From contig NZ_JAKFIA010000002.1 of the NCBI RefSeq assembly GCF_022569295.1, forward strand, positions 62,001 through 126,000: a DNA stretch of 64,000 bases, given 5' to 3'. Position numbers and translations under genes: made by a program. Positions 21,001-30,112 of this stretch are shown here, piece after piece. The notes below the pieces were generated by a model. It saw only the letters and a program-made list of their open reading frames with translations, was not told where the DNA came from and ran no database searches. This DNA comes from Pedomonas mirosovicensis (GTDB taxonomy: Bacteria > Pseudomonadota > Alphaproteobacteria > Sphingomonadales > Sphingomonadaceae). How positions within the stretch are numbered: position 1 is the first letter of the stretch; the number at the start of each line of letters is the position of its first letter.

Positions 21001-23527
21001 TCGTAGCTTGCCCCCGGTTCCTGATTGGAAATGGCCAGATCGAAGGTCGGCGCGGTAACCTGGTGCGTTACCGACGCGCTGTCGTTGGTCGCATCGCTGT
21101 CAGCGGTGGAGGTTGTCGCCGATGCGGTGTTGGTGTGGCTTTGCGGGAAATTCGACGTCTCGCCGCCAAAGGGGAAGCGCGGGCGCACATCCTGCATCAC
21201 TTGCATGGCCTCACCGCGCGCGAGCGTTCCGAGATTACAAGTGATGGTCCCGCTCATGTCATCCTTCGAGCAGGTGCCGGCACCCCTGGTCTTGGTGGGG
21301 TTGCCCACGAGTTCGAACCGCGACGGGTCGATCACGTCGGTCAGCGTCACATCGGAGGCCGGGTTCGCGCCGTTGTTGCGAAGGCTGATGGTATAGGTGC
21401 CCACCACGCCCACATGCAGCGGGTCGGGCGCGATGGACTTGTCCGTCACCGCCACATCAGCCAGGGGATCAACCGTATAGAGGGCAGGATTGGCGGTTGA
21501 ATCGTTGTTACTGTTGTCGCTGTCGATCGTATCGGGCGACGTGATGTGCGCGATGTTCTCGAATGAGCCGCTGTTGAACGGCCGCGACACCTTCACAATT
21601 GCGGTCTCGCTCGTACCGCCGGCAAAACTGTTGAAGGTCCAGCTGATCTTGCCCGAGGTCTGGTCGAAAGCCGCGCTGCCCTTCGTGGCGCTCACCTGTG
21701 CGACGCTGGTGATGAAACCCTTGTCGTTGAGATGGTTGGTCAGCGTGGATGTCACCCACGCCGTTTCCGCAGTTTGCGTGCCGAGGTTGGTCGCGGTGAG
21801 ACGGATATAGAAATCCTGCGTGCCCGAGGGGATGACCAGGGCCGGACTTTGCGACCACGGCCCAGAGGGACTGAGCGAGACTTCCGACAGAACCGTCATA
21901 TCGGTCGTCACGGTGGTCGCGCGCACACCTGCCCCGGAGCAATCGTTTGCCGCGTTGGTATCGAGGGGCAACGCCAGCGAATTGCCGGTAGAGCCGGTAC
22001 AGGCCGTATTGGTAAGCGTGGCGTTGGCGGAGAGGCTGGCTTGTGTCTTCAGCGTCAGCGTCACGGTGCCATCAACGGCAAGCGTGCCGGTGCCCACCCT
22101 GTCGCAGACAATTTCATTGCCTGTCTGGCTGCAGGACCAGTTAGCGTCGGCAGATACGTAGGTTTCGTCCGCCGAGACGGTATCGGTCACGCGCAGCGGC
22201 GCTTCGGGACTGTAGTCCAGCGCCGACGGGCCATCATTATGCACCACGATGGTGCTGGTCATCTCGCCGCCGGCCTCAACCGGGCTGGGCGTTTTCGCTT
22301 TGGTGAGCCAGAGGTCCGCCGTGGGATCGGCGACCTGATAGGTCGCGCTCGCTTCATTGTTCGCCGTGTTGGCGTCGGCGTAGCCCGACGGCATGGTGAG
22401 GGTGACCGTGTTGACCTGGGTTCCCGTCGTCGATGTCGTCCCGGTCACCGGAATCGAGAAAATCCGGCTGTCGCCATCTGCCAGCGTGCCGGCATGGTGC
22501 CAAGCGTGAAATTACTCACAATGGTGTCGGTAATGGTCGCGCCCGAGATGGTCTGCGGACCATCATTATAGATGCCGAGAGTCACGGTGGCATCGGTGCC
22601 ACGAACGATAATCGCCGGCATGTCCTTGGAGACACGCATATCGCTGCCCGCGATAATGTTGGTCGTCAGGCTTGCGGCCGCGTTGTTGCCGGGGTTGGGC
22701 TCCACCACCAGCGAGTCGGTAAGCGTGACGAAAGCGCCGTTGGTAATGGTGCCGGTGGTCTGGCGCACCACCTTGCCGGAAATGCTGACCGGCGGCAGCG
22801 CGCCGGTTATGGCCGGGCCTGTATAGGTGCAGATGACCTGCGTGCCGCTGTGGGCGCAGCTCCAGTTGGTGCCGGTGGCATTCTGGTATTCGAAGTCCGA
22901 TGCCGCAGGCAGATTGTCCGTCAGTTTGATGGCCGCGGTGGCGTCGGGGCCTGCATTGTTCGCGGTGAGGGTATAGGTGATGACGCCGCCCGCAGCGATG
23001 GTGTCGTCAGGCAGGTTATCTGCCTGGGTCACGGTCAGGTCAGCGCCCGCCTGCACGGCTGGGGTCACCGTCAGACTGTCATTGGCCGTGTTTATGTCAG
23101 CCGCCGTGGCGCTGGAAATGGTGGCGGTGGTGTTCGCCGATCCAAGAGCGACTGCGGTGGCACTATAGCTAAAGGTGTAGCTGCCTCCTGATTCCAGGGT
23201 GGGCAGATCGCAGTTCAGGGTCTGCGCTCCCGCCGCGCCGCTCAGCGCACAGCCCGCTGGAATATTGCCTGGATCGACCTCGAACTTGCTGGAGACGTCA
23301 ACCGCCAGCTTTGCGTCGGAGACAGACCCGCCGCTGCTGGCAACGACAATCGAGAATGTTGCCGTAGCGCCGTTGGGAATGGGCTCCGGGTCCCAATCAT
23401 AGGTGGAAACCTGCACGTCGGCCGCCATTGCTGACAGCGACACCAGAGTCAAAAGTCCGGCGATCAGGCCGCGCGCCACGCTGCGGCCTGCCAAGGCAGA
23501 AACCAGTCGCTTCAAAATTAACCCCAC
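15087..23527 (-). pseudogene. Giant surface repeat protein (DUF11 and SdrD/Cna-B-like repeats), split by one frameshift
   Basis: Read through one frameshift, this is one protein of about 2,813 residues. The first segment (23527-about 22490) has a signal peptide (GLIAGLLTLVSLSAMAA) and DUF11 repeats (YTLTANNAGPDATAAIKLTD). The second (about 22490-15087) continues with DUF11 repeats. From about 20.1 kb down to 16.5 kb about ten SdrD-B/Cna-B-like units follow, each with a variant of GxVYxDxNxNGxxD, a DGxYxF strand, LPAGxYTxTExQP and a closing YxFGE. A further DUF11 unit and a last B-like unit follow, then a charged tail (LRALRQAIEERW) that distantly resembles an OmpA-like end. The frame change needs one extra base near 22489-22494, joining SNFTLGTMP to TLADGDSRIFSIPV. 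The start is GTG at 23527 or TTG at 23515. The protein probably forms a long stalk or adhesin. Confidence 0.8.
19047..19082. repeat. In-frame 12-bp tandem repeat inside the giant repeat protein
   Basis: Three head-to-tail copies of GACGCCGCCCGA (the last ends in C) encode GVSG repeated three times in a glycine-rich linker between two B-like domains. A 12-bp unit keeps the frame, so copy-number change would lengthen or shorten the linker without breaking the protein. Confidence 0.8.
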
Positions 23528-23918
23528 TTGATATTGCGTCGTCCGAAAGCGCCGGACGGGATAGTGCGGGTGCGAAATGAACCGAAACTGCTTAACAGTC
23601 CTTTAATGGGAGGAACCTTTTTGGCAATGCAAACAGGCGTTTGTGCCGCAAAGCCGCGCGGATCCATAGTCTTCGGGGCATAGTCCGCGCATCAGGCGCG
23701 TGCCGCTCTGCTGACGGGGGCGGGTTATCACTGGTGGACCACCCCTGAACTCAGGCGAACACCCATCAGCTGATTCGCGCACGGCTCGAAATCGCGCCGG
23801 AGGGATTTGAGCGCCTATCGGCAGGTTTTTAGCTATCCAAATCGGAAGGAAGCAGCCAGCCGTCCTGAAGCTGCTCTCATCCCCATAGGCGATTAAGGGT
23901 TGGCCCAGCGGGACGCTG
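23528..23918. other. Intergenic region upstream of the giant repeat gene
   Basis: About 390 bp between the lipoprotein stop and the giant gene start, both on the minus strand. It presumably holds the promoter of the surface module. An open frame of 118 codons exists on the minus strand but has no ribosome binding site I can see, no recognisable domain, and overlaps the lipoprotein end. I see no clear operator, hairpin with T tract, or RNA gene. Confidence 0.5.
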
Positions 23919-24320
23919 TTATCTTTGCCGTTCTTTGCCGATGGGCGTGAATTCCCCAAGCCTGCAAATGGGGAAGGCTTTTATGCCGACGGACCGCATC
24001 GCCATGGGGTCAACCACCCGGAAACTGTCGTTGCGGCAATACTGGCTGCCGTGCACCTCGAACACCAAGGTTTCCATGTCCGCGCGGCTCAGCGACGGGC
24101 AAGCGGCAGGGAGATCGTTGCGGTAGCGCTTGCCGCCCAGCATCTCGAACAGGATGGCCTTGTCCCCCAGCGGGCGGCGACTGACGACCTGGTCCTTATT
24201 GATGCAGGAAACCGGCTTGCCGGTTGCGGGCGCGGCAAGCGCAGGGTCTGGCTTTGCCTCCTGCGTGGCGCAAGCGGCCAGAGCCAGCATGACCGCAAGG
24301 GACGGAACTGTCAGCCGCAT
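23919..24320 (-). CDS. Small lipoprotein, DUF6491-like
   Basis: 133 residues from the ATG at 24320. The leader ends in a lipobox (VMLALAACATQ) with Cys at about position 19, so the mature protein should be lipid-anchored in the envelope. The core has SCINKDQVVSRR, DKAILFEMLGGKRYRNDLPA and PSLSRADMETLVFEVHGSQY, with several cysteines spaced as in small periplasmic proteins of sphingomonads placed in DUF6491. I recall this family match with moderate certainty; its function is unknown. The frame is open further upstream, but the lipobox distance favours the chosen start. It stands alone between the LacI gene and the giant repeat gene, all on the same strand. Confidence 0.7.
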   Translation of the reverse strand: MRLTVPSLAVMLALAACATQEAKPDPALAAPATGKPVSCINKDQVVSRRPLGDKAILFEMLGGKRYRNDLPAACPSLSRADMETLVFEVHGSQYCRNDSFRVVDPMAMRSVGIKAFPICRLGEFTPIGKERQR

Positions 24321-24424
24321 GTGCAACCTCCCTACCCAAACCCGGATCCCCCGCCCATCCGACAGTGGGCAGACAAGGGTATCGCGCCATCGCCCCACCA
24401 GCAAGGGATGGCGAAGGCGCGTCC

Positions 24425-25471
24425 TTATCCCGCGGCGCGCGGCGCGCGGCGCTTGACGGCGGCAGGCAGCGCGGCAGTGGAGCCCCGCACCACCATATCA
24501 TAGGCCAGCTGCACCACAGAGGCGGTCTTCTTGCCCGCCAGCCGATCGATCAGCAGCCCCACCGCCGCATGAGCCATGTCGCAGCTTGGTTGCCGCACCG
24601 TCGTCAGCGACGGCCAGACGACGCTTGCAAGCTGCGTATCGTCAAATCCGCTGACGGAAAGATCGCCCGGCACGCTGACGCCCAGCTCATGGGCGGCCAT
24701 CAGCACACCCGCTGCCATGTCGTCATTGGAGGCGAAGATTGCTGTCGGCCGGTCGCGCTTCGATAGCATCTGCCGGCCGGCTTCCGCGCCGGAGGCAACG
24801 GTGTTGAAGCCGTGCGCCATCCATGCCTCACGGATCTTGAGTCCCCGGCTCTCCATCTCCTTCTGGAAACCCTGCAGGCGCTGGCGGCTCGATACGTGCT
24901 CGGGGTGGCCGGCGATGAAGCCGATGTCCCGGTGCCCGAGGCCGACGAGATAGGCTGTCATCTCACGGGCCGCGGCCTCATCGTCCATCATCACCGAAAG
25001 GGTGGCCCGCGCCTGATCGTCCGGCGCGATGCACACGAAGGTGACGTTCCGGCGCTCCAGCGCGCGCAGCAGCTTCGCGTTGCCGGACATGGGCGGGGCA
25101 ATCACCAGCCCATCCACATGGGTCTGCTCGACCATCGCCAGAACCTCAGCAACGGCATCCTCCCCCATGTCGTTGCAGGGCTGGATGAACAGCCGGTACC
25201 CTTCCGCCCGGCAGCGGGTCATCGCGCCGCTCTGCACGTCCATGACATAGCTGGCGCTGGGATTGTCATACACAAGGCCGACCAGCTTCGAGCGCCTTCC
25301 CGCCAGACTGCGGGCATGCAAGCTGGGCTGATAATCCAGCGCCGCCATCGCTTCCCGCACGCGGTCCCGGGTTTCCGGCCGCACATTGGGCTCGTTGTTC
25401 ATGACGCGGGAGACCGTCTTGATCGACACTCCAGCCAGCGCGGCCACATCATCAATCGTCTTGCGCGCCAT
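24425..25471 (-). CDS. LacI-family transcriptional regulator
   Basis: 348 residues, full length for the family. The helix-turn-helix is TIDDVAALAGVSIKTVSRV at the N-terminus, the hinge YQPSLHARSLAG, and the periplasmic-binding-like effector domain follows (GLVYDNPSASYVMDV, IFASNDDMAAGVLMAA, VSGFDDTQLASVVWPSLTTV). The ATG at 25471 is preceded by GGGGGAGAGAACAG. It is transcribed away from the dehydrogenase gene at 25656, and the space between holds a clean LacI-type operator (25599-25612). It therefore probably represses the dehydrogenase and aldo-keto reductase pair, and perhaps itself. The effector is not evident. It is close in sequence to the regulator at 1-609 (shared NVRPETR and hinge features), so the two are paralogues. 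Confidence 0.93.
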   Translation of the reverse strand: MARKTIDDVAALAGVSIKTVSRVMNNEPNVRPETRDRVREAMAALDYQPSLHARSLAGRRSKLVGLVYDNPSASYVMDVQSGAMTRCRAEGYRLFIQPCNDMGEDAVAEVLAMVEQTHVDGLVIAPPMSGNAKLLRALERRNVTFVCIAPDDQARATLSVMMDDEAAAREMTAYLVGLGHRDIGFIAGHPEHVSSRQRLQGFQKEMESRGLKIREAWMAHGFNTVASGAEAGRQMLSKRDRPTAIFASNDDMAAGVLMAAHELGVSVPGDLSVSGFDDTQLASVVWPSLTTVRQPSCDMAHAAVGLLIDRLAGKKTASVVQLAYDMVVRGSTAALPAAVKRRAPRAAG

Positions 25472-25588
25472 TGTTCTGTTCTCTCCCCCGTATCCACGCC
25501 CGACGGACGCGGGTCTGCTATACCATGGTTCCGCCCGATCCAAAATCGCGCGGCGTATCCTGCCTGTCCGCAATCCTACCACACGGAC

Positions 25589-25617
25589 TTGCTGGATGTG
25601 ACATCGTTGTCATATCC
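25589..25617 (+). promoter_or_regulatory. Promoter with LacI-type operator TGACATCGTTGTCA
   Basis: TTGCTG at 25589-25594 and ATATCC at 25612-25617 are spaced 17 bp, fair -35 and -10 elements for the plus strand. The spacer holds TGACATCGTTGTCA (25599-25612), with perfect TGACA/TGTCA arms around a central CG. It is 43 bp before the dehydrogenase ATG. Occupancy would block this promoter; repression by the divergent LacI protein is the natural inference. Confidence 0.6.
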
Positions 25618-25655
25618 TTGCCCGAAATACAGCCCACATCCACAAGAGGAAGCGC

Positions 25656-26690
25656 ATGACCGCCCCTATTTCCGCAGGCATGATCGGTTTCGGGCTGGCG
25701 GGCGCAGTGTTCCATGCCCAGCTGATTCGCGCGATCCCAGGCCTCAGGCTGACGCATGTTTGCACCTCCCGCACGGCGGAGGCCCAGCAGGCAGGACTTG
25801 CGGTGGCGGAAAGCGCGGACACGATGCTGGCTGATCCGGGTATTGATCTCGTCGTCATCGCCTCGCCCAACCACACCCACTTTCCGCTGGCCAGGGCCGC
25901 CCTGATGGCGGGCAAGCATGTAGTGGTGGACAAGCCAATCGCCGTGACTATCGAGGAGGCGGATGAACTTATTGCGCTGGCACGCACGCGGCAGCGGCTG
26001 CTCACGGTGTTTCACAACCGCCGCTGGGACGGCGACTTCCTCACGCTGAGGCACCTGATCGATGAGGGACAGCTCGGCGAGATCATGCTGTACGAGGCAT
26101 GGTGGGACCGGTTTCGCCCCACGATCAAGCAAGGCTGGCGCGAGACGGCCACGCCTGGCGGCGGCCTGCTCAATGATCTGGGCCCGCATCTCATCGACCA
26201 GGCAATCAGCCTGTTCGGTTGGCCTGAGGCCATAAGCGCGGATATCGCGGCGCAGCGGCAAGGCGTGTGCGTTGATGACTATTTTGCCCTCACGCTCTAC
26301 TACGGCGAGAAGCGCGTGCGGCTCGGCGCATCCACGCTGGTCGCCCACCCTCGCCCCCGCTTCGCGGCGCACGGCATGCGCGGGAGCTTCATAAAACACG
26401 GCCTCGACCCGCAGGAGGCGCAGCTGCGCGCCGGAATGCCGCCCACGGCGGACGGGTTCGGCGTCGATGCGCCGGAGCATTACGGCACGCTCCACAGCGC
26501 GGACGGGCAAGCCGTCGTAATCCCGACCGAGACCGGCCGGTGGGTGACGTTCTACGAGGCCGTTCGGGATGCCATCCGCTCGGGTGCGCCCGCGCCGGTC
26601 GACCCCGCTGATGCGCGCGCAGGGCTCGCGCTGATTGAACTGGCCCGGCGCAGCGCTCGGGAAGGCCGACGCCTTGCCGCCGATGCCTGA
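25656..26690 (+). CDS. Gfo/Idh/MocA-family NAD(P)-dependent sugar dehydrogenase (YdgJ-like)
   Basis: 344 residues, cytoplasmic, no signal peptide. The N-terminal Rossmann fold shows GMIGFGLAGAVFHA (a GxGxxG-type loop), and VIASPNHTHFPLA followed by the family motif GKHVVVDKP with the conserved Lys. The C-terminal alpha/beta domain has FHNRRWDGDF and GGGLLNDLGPHLIDQ, whose Asp and His form the catalytic centre. This subgroup includes the E. coli YdgJ and B. subtilis scyllo-inositol dehydrogenases, so oxidation of a sugar or inositol hydroxyl is expected. The substrate is unknown. AGAGGA precedes the ATG. It is 44 bp upstream of the aldo-keto reductase on the same strand, and lies behind the LacI operator. 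Confidence 0.87.
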   Translation: MTAPISAGMIGFGLAGAVFHAQLIRAIPGLRLTHVCTSRTAEAQQAGLAVAESADTMLADPGIDLVVIASPNHTHFPLARAALMAGKHVVVDKPIAVTIEEADELIALARTRQRLLTVFHNRRWDGDFLTLRHLIDEGQLGEIMLYEAWWDRFRPTIKQGWRETATPGGGLLNDLGPHLIDQAISLFGWPEAISADIAAQRQGVCVDDYFALTLYYGEKRVRLGASTLVAHPRPRFAAHGMRGSFIKHGLDPQEAQLRAGMPPTADGFGVDAPEHYGTLHSADGQAVVIPTETGRWVTFYEAVRDAIRSGAPAPVDPADARAGLALIELARRSAREGRRLAADA

Positions 26691-26734
26691 TCCCCATAGT
26701 TTCCAAACGAACCTGATGTTGCGAGAGGGAGCTT

Positions 26735-27796
26735 ATGCTTAATCCCATGCCCTATACCGCCGATCCTCAACGCTATGATGGCCGGATGCCCTACCGCCGC
26801 TGCGGGCGCAGCGGGCTCGACCTGCCGGCGATTTCGCTCGGCCTGTGGCAGAACTTCGGCGGCGTCGACTGCTTCGAGACCGGCCGCGCCGTTTTGCGCC
26901 GGGCGTTCGATCGGGGCGTCACCCATTTCGACCTCGCCAACAACTACGGCCCGCCCTACGGCTCGGCGGAGGAGAATTTCGGCCGCATCCTGAAGGCGGA
27001 CTTCGCCGCGCACCGGGACGAACTGGTGATCTCCACCAAGGCCGGGTGGGACATGTGGCCGGGGCCATATGGCGGCATCGGCGGCAGCCGGAAATATCTC
27101 ATCGCCAGCCTCGACCAGAGCCTGAAGCGCATGGGGCTCGATTACGTCGATATTTTCTATTCCCACCGGGTGGACCCGAAAACCCCGCTCGAGGAAACCA
27201 TGGGCGCGCTCGCCCACATCCACCGGCAGGGCAAGGCGCTCTATGTGGGCATTTCCTCCTACTCGCCCGAGCTGACGCGGCAGGCCCACGCCATTTTGAA
27301 AGCGGAAGGCGTGCCGCTCCTCATCCATCAGCCGTCCTATTCCATGCTCAACCGCTGGATCGAAGGCGGCCTGCTCGACACGCTCGGCGACCTTGGCGTC
27401 GGCTGCATCGCCTTCTCGCCGCTGGCGCAGGGCATGCTGACGAACAAATATCTGAACGGCGTGCCGGAGGATGCGCGCGTGACCAAGGGCCGCTCCCTGC
27501 GCGAGGGGATGCTGTCTTCGGAAAATATCGAGCGCATCCGCCAGCTGGACGCCATCGCCCGCGCGCGCGGCCAGACGCTCGCCCAGATGGCCATTGCCTG
27601 GGTGCTGCGCGAGCCGCGCGTCACCTCCGCGCTCATCGGCGCGCGCACCGTCGCGCAGCTCGATGACTCGCTCGACGCGCTGAAGAACCTCGCCTTCACC
27701 GAGGAGGAGCTGCGCCGCATCGACGCCTACGCCATCGACGGCGGCATCGACCTGTGGGAAGTCTCCGCCCGCCTGACTCTGGCGGACATGGTGTAG
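26735..27796 (+). CDS. gpr: Aldo-keto reductase, L-glyceraldehyde 3-phosphate reductase-like
   Basis: 353 residues. The sequence follows E. coli YghZ (Gpr) closely through most of its length: MPYRRCGRSGLDLPAISLG, HFDLANNYGPPYGSAEENFG, DELVISTKAGWDMWPGP, SRKYLIASLDQSLKRMGL, YSHRVDPKTPLEETM and LLIHQPSYSMLNRW. The aldo-keto reductase tetrad is visible as Asp and Tyr in DLANNY, Lys in STKAG and His in YSHR. YghZ reduces L-glyceraldehyde 3-phosphate and methylglyoxal with NADPH. In this setting it may work on an aldehyde or keto-sugar from the neighbouring dehydrogenase. GAGGGAG stands just before the ATG at 26735; a second in-frame Met lies at 26750. It is the end of the two-gene unit; a hairpin follows. 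Confidence 0.9.
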   Translation: MLNPMPYTADPQRYDGRMPYRRCGRSGLDLPAISLGLWQNFGGVDCFETGRAVLRRAFDRGVTHFDLANNYGPPYGSAEENFGRILKADFAAHRDELVISTKAGWDMWPGPYGGIGGSRKYLIASLDQSLKRMGLDYVDIFYSHRVDPKTPLEETMGALAHIHRQGKALYVGISSYSPELTRQAHAILKAEGVPLLIHQPSYSMLNRWIEGGLLDTLGDLGVGCIAFSPLAQGMLTNKYLNGVPEDARVTKGRSLREGMLSSENIERIRQLDAIARARGQTLAQMAIAWVLREPRVTSALIGARTVAQLDDSLDALKNLAFTEEELRRIDAYAIDGGIDLWEVSARLTLADMV

Positions 27797-27846
27797 GTAT
27801 TCTGCGGGATTATTGCAGGGCGTGGCCCTTAAATCGGACGGGAGGT

Positions 27847-27870
27847 GCAGGAGGGGTAAGCCCCTCCTGC
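27847..27870. terminator. Hairpin between convergent gpr and pgi
   Basis: GCAGGAGGGG pairs perfectly with CCCCTCCTGC around a TAAG loop, midway between two convergent genes. There is no good T tract on either side, so this may be a weak or factor-dependent terminator. A sister hairpin with the same TGCAG(G)AGGG arm occurs at 48855-48879. Confidence 0.6.
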
Positions 27871-27891
27871 AAAGAAAATAAAATCCTAATC

Positions 27892-29460
27892 TTACCCCCG
27901 GAACGCGCGCTGCATCAGCGCCAGCGTGGAGGGGTCAAACCCTGCGCCTGCGCTCGTATCGCCGCCCAGCAGCTTTTCCATCGCCTTGGCCATTTCCTTG
28001 CCCAGCTCGACGCCCATCTGATCGAAGGCGTTGATGCCGAGAAGAACGGCGGCGCTGAAGGTGCGGTGCTCATAAAAGGCGAGCAGCATACCGAGAGCGC
28101 GCGGGCTGAGCCGCTCCAGCAGAACCGTGGTGGACGGCCGGTTGCCGGTGAACTGCTTGGCCGCCGCCAGCGCGGTATCGCCGTTGCTGAGCGCCAGCGC
28201 CTCCTCGAACGTGCGGCCGCGCATCAGCGCCGCGCCCTGCGCGAAGCAGTTGGCGAGCAGCTGCTGGTGGTGGGTGCCGCCGAGGCTGTGGCCCGGCTCC
28301 ACCACGGCGATGAATTCGGTCGGCACCAGATGGGTGCCCTGATGCAGCAGCTGGAAGACGGCGTGCTGCGCGTCCGTGCCCGTGCCGCCCCAGGTGATGG
28401 CGGCCGTTGCGTAATCGACAGGCGTGCCGTCCCGCGTCACGCGCTTGCCGTTGCTCTCCATCTCCAGCTGCTGGAGATAGGCGGGCAGCAAGCGCAGGCG
28501 CTCGTCGTAGGCGAAGACCGCCCGCGTCTCGGCCTTGAGGAAGGTGGCATACCACACATCAAGCATGGCGGCGAGAACGGGCGCGTTGCGGGCAAGCGGC
28601 GTGTCGCGGAAGTGGCGGTCCATCTCCGCCGCGCCGTCCAGCAATTCCTCGAATGCCGCCCATCCCGCGGACAGCGCGAACGGCAGGCCGACGGCGGACC
28701 ACAGCGAGTAGCGCCCGCCCACGGTCTCGGCGAAGGGGAGGATTGCCTCTTGCCCGAGGCCGAATTTCCGGGCCTGTGCCGGTGCGGCAGTGACCGCCAC
28801 ACAGCGGGTGAGCGGATCGGCAACGCCTGCCGCGCGCATCCAGTCGATGGCGGCCTCAGCATTGGTCATGGTCTCGGTGGTGGTGAAGGTCTTGGAGACG
28901 ATGACGATAAGCGTCTCGGCCGGGTTGAAGCGTTTCAGGGCAGGCTCCAGCGCCGCGCCGTCGATGTTGGCGATAACCTCCACCTCATGGCGGCTGTTCT
29001 GCCGGGCCAGGGCGTCGAGCAGCAACGCCGGACCCAGGGCCGAGCCGCCGATGCCGATGTGGAGCACGTGGCGGATGGGGCCGAACGCGCCCGCGTCCAC
29101 CCGCTCCACCAGCGCCTTCATGCGGGCCTTGGCGTCGGATGCGGCGGCGACATTCGCCTCCGCGCCGACGCCGCGCTCGGCCGGGTGGGTGGCCGCGCGA
29201 TTTTCGGTGGGGTTGACGACGTGTCCTGCGAACAGGGCGGCGCGCCAGCGGTCGAGCTCCGCGTCCGCCGCCAGCTTTTCCAGCAGCGCAAGCGTGCGGG
29301 CGTCCGCATGGGTTTTGGAGAAATCGAAGTGCAGCGGGCCGATGTTAAGCGACAGCCGATCCAGCCGGTCCGCCTCTTGCGCGAATAACTCCACCAGCGA
29401 AAAGGCGCGCGCCTCTTCCGCATGAGCCGTCAATGCCTGCCAGGCTTCACCCTTCATCAT
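27892..29460 (-). CDS. pgi: Glucose-6-phosphate isomerase
   Basis: 522 residues, near the usual length. Interconverts glucose-6-phosphate and fructose-6-phosphate in the cytoplasm. Family signatures are clear: HVLHIGIGGSALGP, VSKTFTTTETMTNAEA, ETVGGRYSLWSAVGLP, a WGGTGTDAQHAVFQLLHQGT loop, HHQQLLANCFAQG and GINAFDQMGVELGK. The catalytic-base loop, WGEPGTNGQH in the enterobacterial enzyme, reads WGGTGTDAQH here, so the Glu position is Gly; I believe this loop varies in the family and do not claim loss of activity. It is the last gene of the Entner-Doudoroff operon, 16 bp after eda, and lets fructose- and mannose-derived sugar phosphates enter the pathway. ATG ATG at the start makes 29460 or 29457 equally possible. 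Confidence 0.95.
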   Translation of the reverse strand: MMKGEAWQALTAHAEEARAFSLVELFAQEADRLDRLSLNIGPLHFDFSKTHADARTLALLEKLAADAELDRWRAALFAGHVVNPTENRAATHPAERGVGAEANVAAASDAKARMKALVERVDAGAFGPIRHVLHIGIGGSALGPALLLDALARQNSRHEVEVIANIDGAALEPALKRFNPAETLIVIVSKTFTTTETMTNAEAAIDWMRAAGVADPLTRCVAVTAAPAQARKFGLGQEAILPFAETVGGRYSLWSAVGLPFALSAGWAAFEELLDGAAEMDRHFRDTPLARNAPVLAAMLDVWYATFLKAETRAVFAYDERLRLLPAYLQQLEMESNGKRVTRDGTPVDYATAAITWGGTGTDAQHAVFQLLHQGTHLVPTEFIAVVEPGHSLGGTHHQQLLANCFAQGAALMRGRTFEEALALSNGDTALAAAKQFTGNRPSTTVLLERLSPRALGMLLAFYEHRTFSAAVLLGINAFDQMGVELGKEMAKAMEKLLGGDTSAGAGFDPSTLALMQRAFRG

Positions 29461-29476
29461 GCCCCCTTCTCTTACC

Positions 29477-30112
29477 TTAGATGGATGCGCGCAGCTGCGC
29501 CGCCTGCCGGGCCTTGGCCTCGATACCCGCCCAGTCGCCAGCCTTCAACATAGACGCCGGGGCAATCCAAGATCCACCCACGCAATAGATTTGCGGATGG
29601 GCGAGCCACGCGGAAGCCGTCGCCTCGGTGATACCTCCGGTCGGGCAGAAGCGACACTGAAAGAAGGGCGCAGCCAGTGCCTTCAGCGCGGGCAGGCCGC
29701 CCGAGCTTTCGGCGGGGAAGAACTTGAAGTGGTCAAGCCCCAGGTCGAGCCCGCGCATGATATCGCCCGCCGTCGCAACACCGGGCAGGAACGGCACGCC
29801 GGATGCCTTGGCGGCTTCCGCCAGCGGCCGGGTGAGACCGGGGCTGACGATGAACTGCGCGCCCGCATCCGTCGCGCGCTGCAGGTCCTCGCCGTTCAGC
29901 ACCGTGCCCGCGCCGACGAGCGCGCCCTTCACGGTGCTCATGGCGCGGATGACGTCGAGCGCGGCCGGGGTGCGGAGCGTCACTTCCAGGACCGGCAGGC
30001 CGCCCGCGACCAGCGCCTCGGCCAGCGGCACCGCATGGGCCACGTCATCAACCACCAGCACCGGGATGACCGGTGCGGTCTGCATCACGCTGGCGATAGA
30101 GGTCATAAACAA
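29477..30112 (-). CDS. eda: 2-keto-3-deoxy-6-phosphogluconate aldolase
   Basis: 211 residues. Cleaves KDPG to pyruvate and glyceraldehyde 3-phosphate, the last step of the Entner-Doudoroff pathway. The class I aldolase signatures are present: [14 protein letters not shown] with the catalytic Glu, [38 protein letters not shown] with the Schiff-base Lys, and FCPTGGIT with the phosphate-binding loop. It overlaps the glk stop by 10 bp and is followed after 16 bp by pgi, so it is co-translated within the operon. It also serves 2-keto-3-deoxygluconate from pectin and glucuronate once that is phosphorylated, which links it to the pectin and mannonate genes elsewhere in the window. Confidence 0.95.
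   Translation of the reverse strand: MFMTSIASVMQTAPVIPVLVVDDVAHAVPLAEALVAGGLPVLEVTLRTPAALDVIRAMSTVKGALVGAGTVLNGEDLQRATDAGAQFIVSPGLTRPLAEAAKASGVPFLPGVATAGDIMRGLDLGLDHFKFFPAESSGGLPALKALAAPFFQCRFCPTGGITEATASAWLAHPQIYCVGGSWIAPASMLKAGDWAGIEAKARQAAQLRASI

Noticed and set aside
23640-23700. GCAAAGCC-containing stretch as a possible cyclic-di-GMP riboswitch
   Set aside because: Only a short core resemblance on the strand opposite to the downstream gene, without the paired helices.
23603-23959. 118-codon minus-strand open frame before the giant repeat gene
   Set aside because: No ribosome binding site or domain, odd composition, and it overlaps the lipoprotein gene end.
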